NCBI GenBank assembly: GCA_020635715.1
Contig: JACJZG010000017.1
Span: 13,651 to 77,650, forward strand
Length of the DNA: 64,000 nt
Reading direction: 5' to 3'
From: Flavobacteriales bacterium
GTDB taxonomy: Bacteria > Bacteroidota > Bacteroidia > Flavobacteriales_F > PHOS-HE28
This document shows, one piece after another, positions 1 through 7,514 of the stretch. Under the pieces are notes generated by a model. It was not told the origin of the DNA. It ran no database searches and saw only the letters and a program-made list of their open reading frames with translations. Numbering within the stretch: the first letter of the stretch is position 1; the number at the start of each line of letters is the position of its first letter. Position numbers and translations under genes: made by a program.

Positions 1-146
1 CTCCGGGCTGTTGCGTTTGCCCGCCGCGCCCTGCAGCCGACCCAGCGTGATGTGGTACTCCCTCCGGATGCGGGTGCCCTCCACCTCGCCCCAGCCCGCC
101 GCGCGCAGCGCAGGGTCTATCAGCTCGGCACGGGTCTCGGCTTCGT

Positions 147-1073
147 TCATGTCGGTTCGCCATTCCTTGTCCCTCCACCTGCCTCTTGCCCTTCCCTTGT
201 CGCCCCGCCAGTCTCCAGCCCTTCCCATGTCGGTCCGCCGGGCTCCAGCCCGGCAGAACCACCTCCCAGCCCGGCAGTTGAGCTTTCGCACTCCAGCCCG
301 GCAGTGGAGCCATCGCGCTCCAGTCCGGCAGATGCTGTGCTGCTACCACTCTCATTTCCGGACTCCAGTCCGGCAGAAGTATTTCCTCCCAGACCGGCAG
401 CGGTATCTCCACCCGCTCCGGCCACATATGCCGACGACCACCGCCAATCCTCCGGCCGCTTCACCAGCCCCGCCTTCACCGGGTTGTTATGGATGTACCT
501 CACCACGGTCTTGTAATGGCCATCGTCCCGAATGTAGCGGTCCCAGTATTCACGGTGCCAAACCCTGTTGGGCTCACCACTGGGTACGCCGTGCGTTGGC
601 GTGGTGTTACTGCCACGCTGGAGCGTGGCGTACCCAGTGGTTTGAAATGCGCTGATCCTCCTTCCCGTGTACGACTTCCACGAGGCTACGATCTTGCTCA
701 TCGTCCAGCCTGGGAGCGCTTGGAAGAGCACGTGCACGTGGTTGGGCATCACGCACCAGGCGTAGAGGTGGTAACGCTGGCCGTGGAAGTGGAGGAAGAC
801 ATCCTGCACCATGGCAGCCAGCTCGGGGTGGCGCAATATGCAGCTGCCCTTGCCGGCATCAAGGTAAGCGGCCACGCGCGCCTCCTTCTCCGCATCGCGC
901 AATTTGGGCGGCAGGCTCTTCAGCTCGGCGGCCATGGCGGCAACGGCTTCCTTGGACAGGCTATCGGCCAGGTGGTAGCACACGTGCTGGATCAACGCTG
1001 TGCCATCCACATGGGGCATGTAACCGCGGTCGTGCCATTGCACATCGGCGGTGGGCGACCAGGGGTTGATCAT
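147..1073 (-). CDS. REP-associated tyrosine transposase (RAYT-1, Y1_Tnp/HUH family)
   Basis: This is a single-strand DNA transposase-like protein of 308 aa that would nick and rejoin REP palindromes through a tyrosine. The HUH motif HVH lies at residues 112-114 (context MPNHVHVLF), and the probable catalytic tyrosine is Y193 in VVRYIHNNP, followed by the family signature NPVKAGLV. Two parts are foreign to the family. Residues about 145-168 are encoded by a 15-bp inverted repeat inserted between RRISAF and VWHREYWDRY. The tail after residue about 222 is a low-complexity series of AGLE-like units encoded by palindromes. Both keep the reading frame. No typical partner gene is adjacent. The family call is secure; whether the enlarged protein is active is unknown. 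Confidence 0.9.
   Translation of the reverse strand: MINPWSPTADVQWHDRGYMPHVDGTALIQHVCYHLADSLSKEAVAAMAAELKSLPPKLRDAEKEARVAAYLDAGKGSCILRHPELAAMVQDVFLHFHGQRYHLYAWCVMPNHVHVLFQALPGWTMSKIVASWKSYTGRRISAFQTTGYATLQRGSNTTPTHGVPSGEPNRVWHREYWDRYIRDDGHYKTVVRYIHNNPVKAGLVKRPEDWRWSSAYVAGAGGDTAAGLGGNTSAGLESGNESGSSTASAGLERDGSTAGLECESSTAGLGGGSAGLEPGGPTWEGLETGGATREGQEAGGGTRNGEPT
238..400. repeat. Palindrome array inside the 3' end of RAYT-1
   Basis: A core CTCCAG(C/T)CCGGCAG or close variant recurs at about 243, 264, 291, 328, 363 and 388. Two copies are full 16-bp palindromes: 238-253 (CCGGGCT/AGCCCGG arms) and 358-373 (CCGGACT/AGTCCGG arms). On the minus strand each copy reads as AGLE or AGLG in the transposase tail. 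The spacing is irregular, so this is a cluster of elements rather than a strict tandem repeat. Confidence 0.75.
576..641. repeat. REP-like inverted repeat inserted in frame in RAYT-1
   Basis: The arms 576-590 (ACCACTGGGTACGCC) and 627-641 are perfect 15-bp reverse complements. A second perfect hairpin, GCCACGCT-GG-AGCGTGGC, is nested at 612-629. The element adds about 22 codons to the transposase between two conserved blocks and keeps the frame open. Confidence 0.85.
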
Positions 1074-1224
1074 GGGGTACTGCGCTTCGGTCTGGCTTAC
1101 CTAGCGGCTATCTCAGTTGCTGCGATTCACCAGGCGCAGCCCATCCGGGTAGCCTTGGCCATTAAGTCATGCTCGATGAAAAGCGGAACTGTGCTCATGT
1201 TTGTCCTACCAATGTGTGAGGTTG

Positions 1225-1249
1225 TTCGTCGCTACGCTATAGCGACGAA
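1225..1249. repeat. Perfect 10-bp hairpin upstream of the DUF3800 gene
   Basis: TTCGTCGCTA and its exact complement surround a 5-nt loop (CGCTA). The hairpin sits in the 265-bp gap between RAYT-1 and the DUF3800 gene, 90 bp before the latter's start. It lacks a T-run, so a REP-like element or an operator is as plausible as a terminator. Confidence 0.5.
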
Positions 1250-1338
1250 AGTAGGCAGGAAGGGGTTTTGTGGAAAAGCGGCAATCGGTGTGGATAACTG
1301 CGCTCTCTGGCTTGCTTCAACTGCTGGAACTTTGCGAC

Positions 1339-2181
1339 ATGAGTGTAAGGGAGCTCCACCTCTGGTGTGATGAATCAGTCGCGAAAGGCCGTTATTACAG
1401 TGATTTCTATGGCGGTATTCTTGTCGAATCGAAGCATCTGAAACAGGTGAACGAAAGGCTTTGGGCTGTGCTCAAGAAGCATGACTATCGACACGAGGCC
1501 AAGTGGCAGAACGTGACGCCATTGGTCCTTCCAGTTTATATCGACTTCATGGATGCCCTGTTCGATCTGGTGTTCGAAGGTTTGGTCAAGGTGCGCATCA
1601 TGTTCCGTCAGAGTGCCAAGCAGGCGATCAATTTGAGCGCCATGCACATCGAGCAGGCTTACCATCGGCTCTACTACCAGTTCATCAAACACTCCTTCGG
1701 TTTGGCCTTGTGCAATGAGGGATCTACCGACCCGGTGTACATCCGTTTCTACTTCGACCACCTCCCGGACAAGGACGAGAAGAACGCCATCTTCAAGAGC
1801 TACGTGCATGCGCTCCAATTGCGCCCGGAATGGAAACGGGCGCAGGTGAATATCAAGGTGGAAGACGTCAACGAGGTTGATTCAGCCCGGCACATCGAAC
1901 TGCAGGCCATTGATGTGTTGCTTGGGGCCTTGGCCTTTCGACTGAACGAGTTGCATCGTGCGATACCGGATGGGAAGCGACGACGTGGAAAGCGAACGGT
2001 CGCCAAAGACACCCTCTACAAGCACATCAACAAGCGTCTCGCTCAGCTTTACCCGAATTTCAACATCGGTGTATCAACTGGCACGAGCAGGCCCGGGTGG
2101 GAGAACCGCTGGACCGCGCCTTACCGACACTGGAGCTTCGTGCCTAGGGAGTTCAAAGTGGATCCTGATAGGTTCAAATAA
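1339..2181 (+). CDS. DUF3800 family protein
   Basis: A 280-aa protein resembling DUF3800, a family with a predicted RNase H-like fold often found in defence and mobile contexts. It begins with the typical LHLWCDES segment, in which the acidic D-E of DES would be part of the metal site. A later acidic motif YFDHLPDKDE (about residue 138) and HIELQAIDVLLGALA (about 185-200) match the usual order of the family. I chose ATG 1339 because the open frame upstream, from a GTG at 1270, has no family resemblance. The gene is convergent with the hsdM-hsdS pair. The function is not established; a nuclease role is an inference from the fold. Confidence 0.7.
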   Translation: MSVRELHLWCDESVAKGRYYSDFYGGILVESKHLKQVNERLWAVLKKHDYRHEAKWQNVTPLVLPVYIDFMDALFDLVFEGLVKVRIMFRQSAKQAINLSAMHIEQAYHRLYYQFIKHSFGLALCNEGSTDPVYIRFYFDHLPDKDEKNAIFKSYVHALQLRPEWKRAQVNIKVEDVNEVDSARHIELQAIDVLLGALAFRLNELHRAIPDGKRRRGKRTVAKDTLYKHINKRLAQLYPNFNIGVSTGTSRPGWENRWTAPYRHWSFVPREFKVDPDRFK

Positions 2182-2393
2182 AATGGCCCCACCATCGCTA
2201 CATCAATATCCCACGTAAACGTAGGACTTCGCTCAGGCAGGGCCGGTACAAAAGTAGGTACCTCGTTCTGCAGGCGCACCTCGGAACCTGAAATGAAGTT
2301 CTCAGACCTGTGTTAATACCTTGATGCACAGAATGTAACATGTCTGGCTTTTGACTCGATGTCATGGGCCGCGCTTGGGTGCGGCGAGCACAG

Positions 2394-3626
2394 CTACAAC
2401 TCCCCCCTGAACGCCGCCCCAAGCACCGCCTTCTTCAAGCCATCCAACTCCGTGAGCTTCTGCGCGTAGGTGGTTTCGAGTCGAGTGGACTCAACCTTCA
2501 TTTGGGCAAGCGATGCGATGATCTTCTTCTGCTCTCCCTTTGAGGGAAAGGCGATATCCAGGTCCTTCATCTGGGTCAATGAAAGGTTTTGCTGTGCTGC
2601 CCCTCCGGCCATACCAGCAGTTTGGCTAACGACCAAATCAGAGGAGAGCAACCACATCAGGTATTCCTGCAGTACTGGTGTATCATGGTTCAGGCGGACG
2701 ATCGCCAATGCCTGATTTGTGTTAGCAGGAAGATGTTTCTCGCGGACAATCGCTACCCGACCAAGAGCACCTGCGATGGAGAAAAGCAGATCATTGGGTT
2801 GAAGCTGCGAGCGCTTGAAGAACGAATGACACTCTTCGGAAACATGCGAGAACATGTGAGGCAATAGTTGATGGTCCTCACTCACAGATTCTACTTTGAT
2901 GAAGTTGATTCCCTCGGGCTGATAAGAGTACCCGTGGGTCGTTGGTGTTGTGCCCTTGGTTATCGCTGAACAGATGTCGCCAAGCTTGCATTCTTCCCAT
3001 CCATCTTTCCCCTCAAACACCCCATTCAAGTAGCTTTCGAACAGCTCACGCGCGTTGGCCCGGTTGCGCTCCATGTGTCCTTCGGCTTCGCTCAGGGCCC
3101 GGAACGCCGCATCCAACTTGCCCACGATGCGCTGCTGTTCTTGAGGCTTCGGAACAGGTATTCGAAGCTCTCTGAAATTGGTCTTGTTGAACTTCAGCTG
3201 GGTTGTGCCAGATGTGATTCCCTGTAGGAGCTCTTGACCGCTTGGACTTTCGAAGAAGCGATGGATGTAGTCCTGCTTCAGCGCTGCTTCATCGTTGGTT
3301 CGAACGAGAATGGCATTTGGGCCAAGCGTCATAGGCTGACCTAGGTCAGGAACTTTGAACGTGACTCCTGGTGCACCCACGTTGGAGATAACCACGTCTC
3401 CTTCCCGGAGATTACTCTTCCTGAGGAAGTCAAAGGATGCCTTGGATACATACACGAAGTCCTTCTCCCAATTCTTCGCAAAGTCAGTAGTGCGGACTAA
3501 AACAGCGTAGTCCTTCTCGTAGTTGTACTTGACGTTTTCACGTAGCGATGCGAAACTGCCACTGGACACGAAGTCTGTGACAAGGCACTCATCACCTATT
3601 GTGACCTCCCGCCAGCCGTCCTTCAT
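2394..3626 (-). CDS. hsdS: Type I restriction-modification specificity subunit HsdS
   Basis: The DNA-recognition subunit (410 aa) of a type I methyltransferase. Two half-subunits are visible, each opening with a similar block (GWREVTIGDEC near residue 4 and GWEECKLGDIC near residue 206). Each target recognition domain is followed by a helical spacer (about 170-200 and 380-400), giving the usual pseudo-symmetric layout and predicting a bipartite target. The start overlaps the hsdM stop by 4 nt (ATGA), so the two are probably translationally coupled. The frame is intact even though hsdM is shifted. No hsdR is present in the window. Confidence 0.93.
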   Translation of the reverse strand: MKDGWREVTIGDECLVTDFVSSGSFASLRENVKYNYEKDYAVLVRTTDFAKNWEKDFVYVSKASFDFLRKSNLREGDVVISNVGAPGVTFKVPDLGQPMTLGPNAILVRTNDEAALKQDYIHRFFESPSGQELLQGITSGTTQLKFNKTNFRELRIPVPKPQEQQRIVGKLDAAFRALSEAEGHMERNRANARELFESYLNGVFEGKDGWEECKLGDICSAITKGTTPTTHGYSYQPEGINFIKVESVSEDHQLLPHMFSHVSEECHSFFKRSQLQPNDLLFSIAGALGRVAIVREKHLPANTNQALAIVRLNHDTPVLQEYLMWLLSSDLVVSQTAGMAGGAAQQNLSLTQMKDLDIAFPSKGEQKKIIASLAQMKVESTRLETTYAQKLTELDGLKKAVLGAAFRGEL

Positions 3627-5370
3627 AGGAGCGACATGATGTTGTCCAACAAGCCCTTCGTCTTCTCATCCAGCTCCCGCATCTCCTGCAGGATGGTCTT
3701 CGGGTCGCGAAGCGGGGCTTCTTCGGCGCGGTTGGGGTTCTTCACAGAAAGATCATAGGTCTCGGTGTTCACCTCCGCTGCGTTCACGCTCCAACTGTTC
3801 GCACTCTCGGCCTTGGTCTTCGCCAGTTTCACGAAGTCGGCCATGTCGGCCTCGTTCAGCGCGTTGGTCTTGCCAAGTGAGCGGCCGGGGTCCAGCTGGT
3901 AGTACCAGATGCGGCGCGTGCGCGTGCCCTTGGTGAAGAAGAGCACCACGGTCTTCACGCCCGCGCCCTGGAAGGTGCCCTGCGGCATATCCAGGATGCT
4001 GTGCAGGTCGCATTCCTCCAGCAATTTGCGGCGCAGGCTGATGCTGGCATTGTCGGTATTGCTGAGGAAGGTGTTCTTGATGACGATGCCCGCGCGGCCG
4101 CCGGCCTTGAGGCTCTTGATGAAGTGCTGCAGGAAGAGGAAGGCCGTTTCGCCCGTTCTAATGGGGAAGTTCTGCTGCACCTCCGGCCGCTCCTTGCCGC
4201 CGAAGGGCGGGTTGGCCAGCACCACATCGCGCTGGTCCTTGGGCTGGATGTCCTGCAGGTTCTCGGCCAGCGTGTTGGTGTGGATGATGTTGGGCGCCTC
4301 GATGCCGTGCAGGATCATGTTCATGATCCCGATGATGTAGGCGAGGCTCTTCTTCTCCTTGCCGAAGAAGGTCTTGGTCTGCAGCACCTCGTGGTCCTTG
4401 GTGCTCTTCGCGCTTTGCTCCATGTGCGCGAAGGCTTCGCAGAGGAAGCCCGCGCTGCCCACGGCGCCGTCGTACACCGTTTCGCCGATCCTGGGGTCCA
4501 CCACCTGCACGATGGCCTTGATGAGGGGGCGCGGCGTGTAGTACTCGCCGCCGTTGCGCCCGGCGTTGCCCATGCGCTGGATCTTGGCCTCGTACAGCTC
4601 GCTGAGCTCGTGCTTCTCCTCGCTGCGTTGGAAGTGGAGCGCATCCACGGCCTCCAGGATCTCGCGCAGGTTGTAGCCGCTCTTCACCTTGTTGGTGAGC
4701 TCGCCGAAGATCTCGCCGATCTTGTACTCGATGGTGTTGGGCCCGCTGGCCTTCTGCTTGAAGCCGCGCAGGTAGGGGAAGAGTTGCTGGTCCACGAATG
4801 CCACCAGGTCGGGGCCGCTGAGCGCTTTGTGGTGGTCGATCTTGCCTTCCTTGTTCTTCGGGCAGGCCCACACACCCCAGCGGAAGCTGGTGGTGAGGAT
4901 GGGCGTGTGGGTGCGGCCTTCCAACTCGGCGGCCATCTCCTTCACGGCCTCGAGGTCGTCGAGGTATTTGAGGAAGATGATCCAGCTGGTCTGCTCGGTG
5001 TAGTCGAGCTCGTTGCTGCATCCGGCCTCCTTGCGCAGGATGTCTCAAGGTTGCGGAAGACCTGCTCGAAGGCGGAGCCTTGGGGCTTGGTGGCTTTCAC
5101 TGGTCTTTTGGCCGTGCGTGCGATCCCTTCCGGTTCTAAGCCGCCATTGTTACGGTCAGTCGTTGCCGCACGGTGCAGCTGCATGCTGCCTCCTTTGCCG
5201 GTGGTGATGAGGCCCCTGGCCTTGAGGCCGTCCTTCAGCTTCACCACCTTCTCCTTGGCAAGACCCAAGGTGCCTGCAGCGGCGACCGGCCCGAGGCTGT
5301 CATGTTCAGCCAGTAGTTCCAGCAAGCGCTCTTCGTTCTTCGTCAGTGTCGATCCCATCTTCTGCTCCAT
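3623..5370 (-). CDS. hsdM: Type I methyltransferase HsdM with N-terminal winged-helix-like extension; single-base frameshift
   Basis: N6-adenine methyltransferase subunit. The SAM-binding motif appears as YDGAVGSAGFL and the catalytic motif as NPPFGG, followed by the collinear C-terminal half ending in DNIMSLL. The conserved family start (NLEDILRKEAGC...SWIIFLKYLDDLE) is split: FRNLE lies in one frame and ILRKEAGC in the next. The join is near 5044, where one C seems to be missing (plus strand GTCTCAAGG where GTCCTCAAGG is expected). Upstream of this join are about 105 extra residues (TLTKNEERLLELLAEHDSLGP onward) resembling a winged helix-turn-helix, unusual for HsdM. ATG 5370 or 5358 is the likely start. 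The frameshift may be real or a sequencing error. Confidence 0.82.
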
Positions 5371-5668
5371 TTCCAACTGCCCGACAAGATATCGGGTTGG
5401 ACGATTCGTGCAACGGGTAGGGGGCTGGCCGCTGTTGAATACGTCGCTGGCCGATCGGTCGTGTACCGTTCGGCCGGCCAGCTGATCCGGTGCTGCTCGT
5501 TCATCGCGTGGGAGATGCGGTATTCATCGCGGCCAGTGATCGGCCAGGATAAAAAGGGTAGGAGAGGTCTTCTAACACCCTGACATACGCACGATCGATC
5601 GTGGAAAGAATGCATCACGCTACCTACCGCATATGACCATTCTGACATAAATCTTACTACCGACGATC
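5371..5668. other. Divergent intergenic region between hsdM and the heptad-repeat gene
   Basis: About 300 bp without a gene, presumably holding both divergent promoters. A 10-bp inverted pair CTGGCCGATC (5447-5456) / GATCGGCCAG (5538-5547) and a small CCCGA/TCGGG hairpin near 5380 are visible. No convincing -7 box was found. Confidence 0.4.
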
Positions 5669-6706
5669 ATGACGAAGAAACGGTCAACGAGCGATTGCGA
5701 CTGCGGCCCCGGGTACCGGGCGGTGCGCCGCCCGCGTAAGGCGGTGCAGGGGACGGTGAAGACCGTTCGGCGATCGACCAATGAAGTCCGTAGGCCGTTG
5801 GATAAAATCCCCGATGCGACTGGCTCATATAAGGAAGCGGACGACTCCCGCATTTCACCGGACGAATTGCGCCTTTTGACGGACGATCCTCCACCAAAAG
5901 CAGGCGACTTGCGTCGAGAAGCAGGCAACTCATCTGAAAAAGCAGGCGACATTTTCCGTGAAGCGGGCGACTCACGCCGAGAAGCGGGCGACTTTTTCCG
6001 AGAAGCAGGCAACTCTCGTCGAGAAGCAGGCGACTTTTTTGGAGAAGCAGACGACTCACGCCGAGAAGCGGGCGACTTTTCCCGAGAAGCGGGCGACTCA
6101 CGCCGAGAAGCAGGCGACTTTTTCCGAGAAGCAGACGACTCACGTCGAGAAGCAGGCGACTTTTTCCGAGAAGCAGGCGACTCACGTCGAGAAACAGGCG
6201 ACTTTTTCCGTGAAGCAGACGACTCACGTCGAGAAACAGGCGACTCTCCCCGTAAAGCGGCCGCCCCACGATCGGCGATGGACGCCTTCAACCAGGCGTT
6301 GCTCGAGCGGATACTCGTGACCTTCGACCGCAGTACGCTGCGCTTCGCCGAAGAGTTGTTGGCTCCCGGAGGGGTTGCCGCGGAGATCGACAAAGCCTAC
6401 ATCCAATTCGTGACGCAGCTTCTGTTCCTCGACAGGATGCTCGTTCCGGACAAGGAGACGCTGGCTGCTTTCGACCAGGACTACGTGATCGTCTGCATCC
6501 GGTGCAAGTTGCTGGACCGACCGAAGGAGGCGTTCTATCTGTTGGGTGTGCATTTCGTGCTGATGGGTCGGCTGCTCTATGCAGGCACCTGGCCGATCAT
6601 CCTAGCGCCGATCCTTCTTACTCCGGCACAATCGGAGAAGCGGCACAGCGTGTGGCTGGCGCCACCCTGTCCTTGCCTGCCGCGCCCGCCGCCGGCAATG
6701 GCGTAG
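5669..6706 (+). CDS. Heptad tandem-repeat protein, unknown function
   Basis: A predicted protein of 345 aa that I do not recognise. Residues 77-195 are 17 uninterrupted heptads alternating EAGDSRR and EAGDFFR with small variations, highly charged and probably helical or extended. The unique C-terminal part (about 200-305: FNQALLERILVTFDRS, AYIQFVTQLLFLDRM, AFYLLGVHFVLMG) reads like a real helical protein and is the main reason to prefer this frame. The last 40 residues are proline-rich and less convincing. Because the repeat period is 21 bp, other frames on both strands are also open through the repeat, so frame choice rests on the flanks. No ribosome binding site is evident. Confidence 0.55.
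   Translation: MTKKRSTSDCDCGPGYRAVRRPRKAVQGTVKTVRRSTNEVRRPLDKIPDATGSYKEADDSRISPDELRLLTDDPPPKAGDLRREAGNSSEKAGDIFREAGDSRREAGDFFREAGNSRREAGDFFGEADDSRREAGDFSREAGDSRREAGDFFREADDSRREAGDFFREAGDSRRETGDFFREADDSRRETGDSPRKAAAPRSAMDAFNQALLERILVTFDRSTLRFAEELLAPGGVAAEIDKAYIQFVTQLLFLDRMLVPDKETLAAFDQDYVIVCIRCKLLDRPKEAFYLLGVHFVLMGRLLYAGTWPIILAPILLTPAQSEKRHSVWLAPPCPCLPRPPPAMA
5897..6253. repeat. 21-bp tandem repeat array (17 units, 42-bp higher-order period)
   Basis: The unit is GAGAAGCAGGCGACT plus six bases that alternate between CACGTC or CACGCC and TTTTCC, so odd and even units differ and the true period is 42 bp. Variation is mostly single substitutions (GCAGGC/GCGGGC/GCAGAC). The array lies inside the heptad-repeat gene. 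Confidence 0.9.
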
Positions 6707-6819
6707 CATCGGAAGGGTGGATCATGATCCGCTCGACCACTGGAACTCAGACCTAAACAAACGCCCTGGGTCGGGCTGGGACGTGCCTTTTGGACCACGA
6801 CCAGAAGACCCCTTTGCAA

Positions 6820-7437
6820 ATGACCAAAGTGATCAAGAACCTCTCGCGCCTGCGCCCCAATGGATTGGTGGACCGTGCGCGTTTCCACGAACAGCGGATG
6901 ACCGGCAATGCCGCCTTCCCCGATCCCGTGCCCACACTGGCCGCCATCGCGGCGGCCCGTGACGCGCTGGAAAAGGCCATCACCGATGCGGTGGATGGTG
7001 GGCGCACGGCACTCGCGATCCGCAAGGCCCGCTTTTCGGAGCTGAAGCAACTGCTGGACCAGCTCGCTGGTCACGTGAGCAGTGTTGCCGAGGGCAACGA
7101 ACTGGCGATCCTGAGCAGCGGTTTCACGGTGCGGCAGCCGAACACGCCGATGCCCGAGCCGGGCACACCCAAGGGATTGCGCGCGGCGCTGACCGCCCAT
7201 CCCGGCAAGGTGAGCCTGGACTGGGACCCCACGCGTGGTGCGGTGACCTACCACGTGCAGGTGAACCGCGTTTCACCGGATGATGCGAACGCCTGGGAAC
7301 TGGTGGGTGTGACCACCCGCTCCAGGTATTCCGTCTCCGGACTGGATGCGGCGAAGCCCAGCTGGTTCCGCGTGTCGGCCATCGGCACGGCAGGTACCAG
7401 CGCGTGGAGCGATCCGGCGCAGTCGATGGTGCGCTAG
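6820..7437 (+). CDS. Fibronectin type III-like protein, paralogue of the gene at 57962
   Basis: A 205-aa protein of unknown role. The N-terminal half is helical (DALEKAITDAVDGGRTALAIRKARFS region), and the C-terminal half (about 120-203) has a fibronectin type III pattern: LDWDPTRGAVTYHVQV, a middle strand pair and WFRVSAIGTAGTSAWSDP. The gene at 57962-58636 has the same two-part layout and matching phrases (GFTVRQ versus GFDQRK; ISNI near the end). No signal peptide is visible. I chose ATG 6820 (MTKVIKNLSRL) by analogy with the paralogue (MKLIKTDLRGL). A strong hairpin follows the stop. Confidence 0.75.
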   Translation: MTKVIKNLSRLRPNGLVDRARFHEQRMTGNAAFPDPVPTLAAIAAARDALEKAITDAVDGGRTALAIRKARFSELKQLLDQLAGHVSSVAEGNELAILSSGFTVRQPNTPMPEPGTPKGLRAALTAHPGKVSLDWDPTRGAVTYHVQVNRVSPDDANAWELVGVTTRSRYSVSGLDAAKPSWFRVSAIGTAGTSAWSDPAQSMVR

Positions 7438-7472
7438 ACCACGCAGCTACGCGCAGCAGCGCGTCCGATGGC

Positions 7473-7498
7473 AGCGGCCCCGGGGAACCGGGGCCGCT
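7473..7498. terminator. Bidirectional hairpin terminator
   Basis: A perfect 11-bp stem AGCGGCCCCGG/CCGGGGCCGCT closed by a GGAA (GNRA-type) tetraloop. It lies between the convergent genes ending at 7437 (+) and 7515 (-). There is no clear T-run. Confidence 0.75.
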
Positions 7499-7514
7499 TG
7501 CGTTGGGGGGGGGC

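Noticed and set aside
11..655. Plus-strand open frames opposite the RAYT-1 tail
   Set aside because: They are open only because the palindromic repeats lack stops on both strands; the catalytic motifs are on the minus strand.
4001..5485. Long plus-strand open frame (494 codons) opposite hsdM
   Set aside because: A shadow of GC-rich coding sequence. HsdM motifs on the minus strand are unambiguous.
5897..6253. CRISPR-like array
   Set aside because: Units are contiguous with no unique spacers and are in a coding frame.
5620..6393. Minus-strand Ser/Arg-rich and Leu-rich frames through the 21-bp repeat
   Set aside because: They lose protein-like character outside the array, whereas the plus-strand frame continues into a plausible helical domain.
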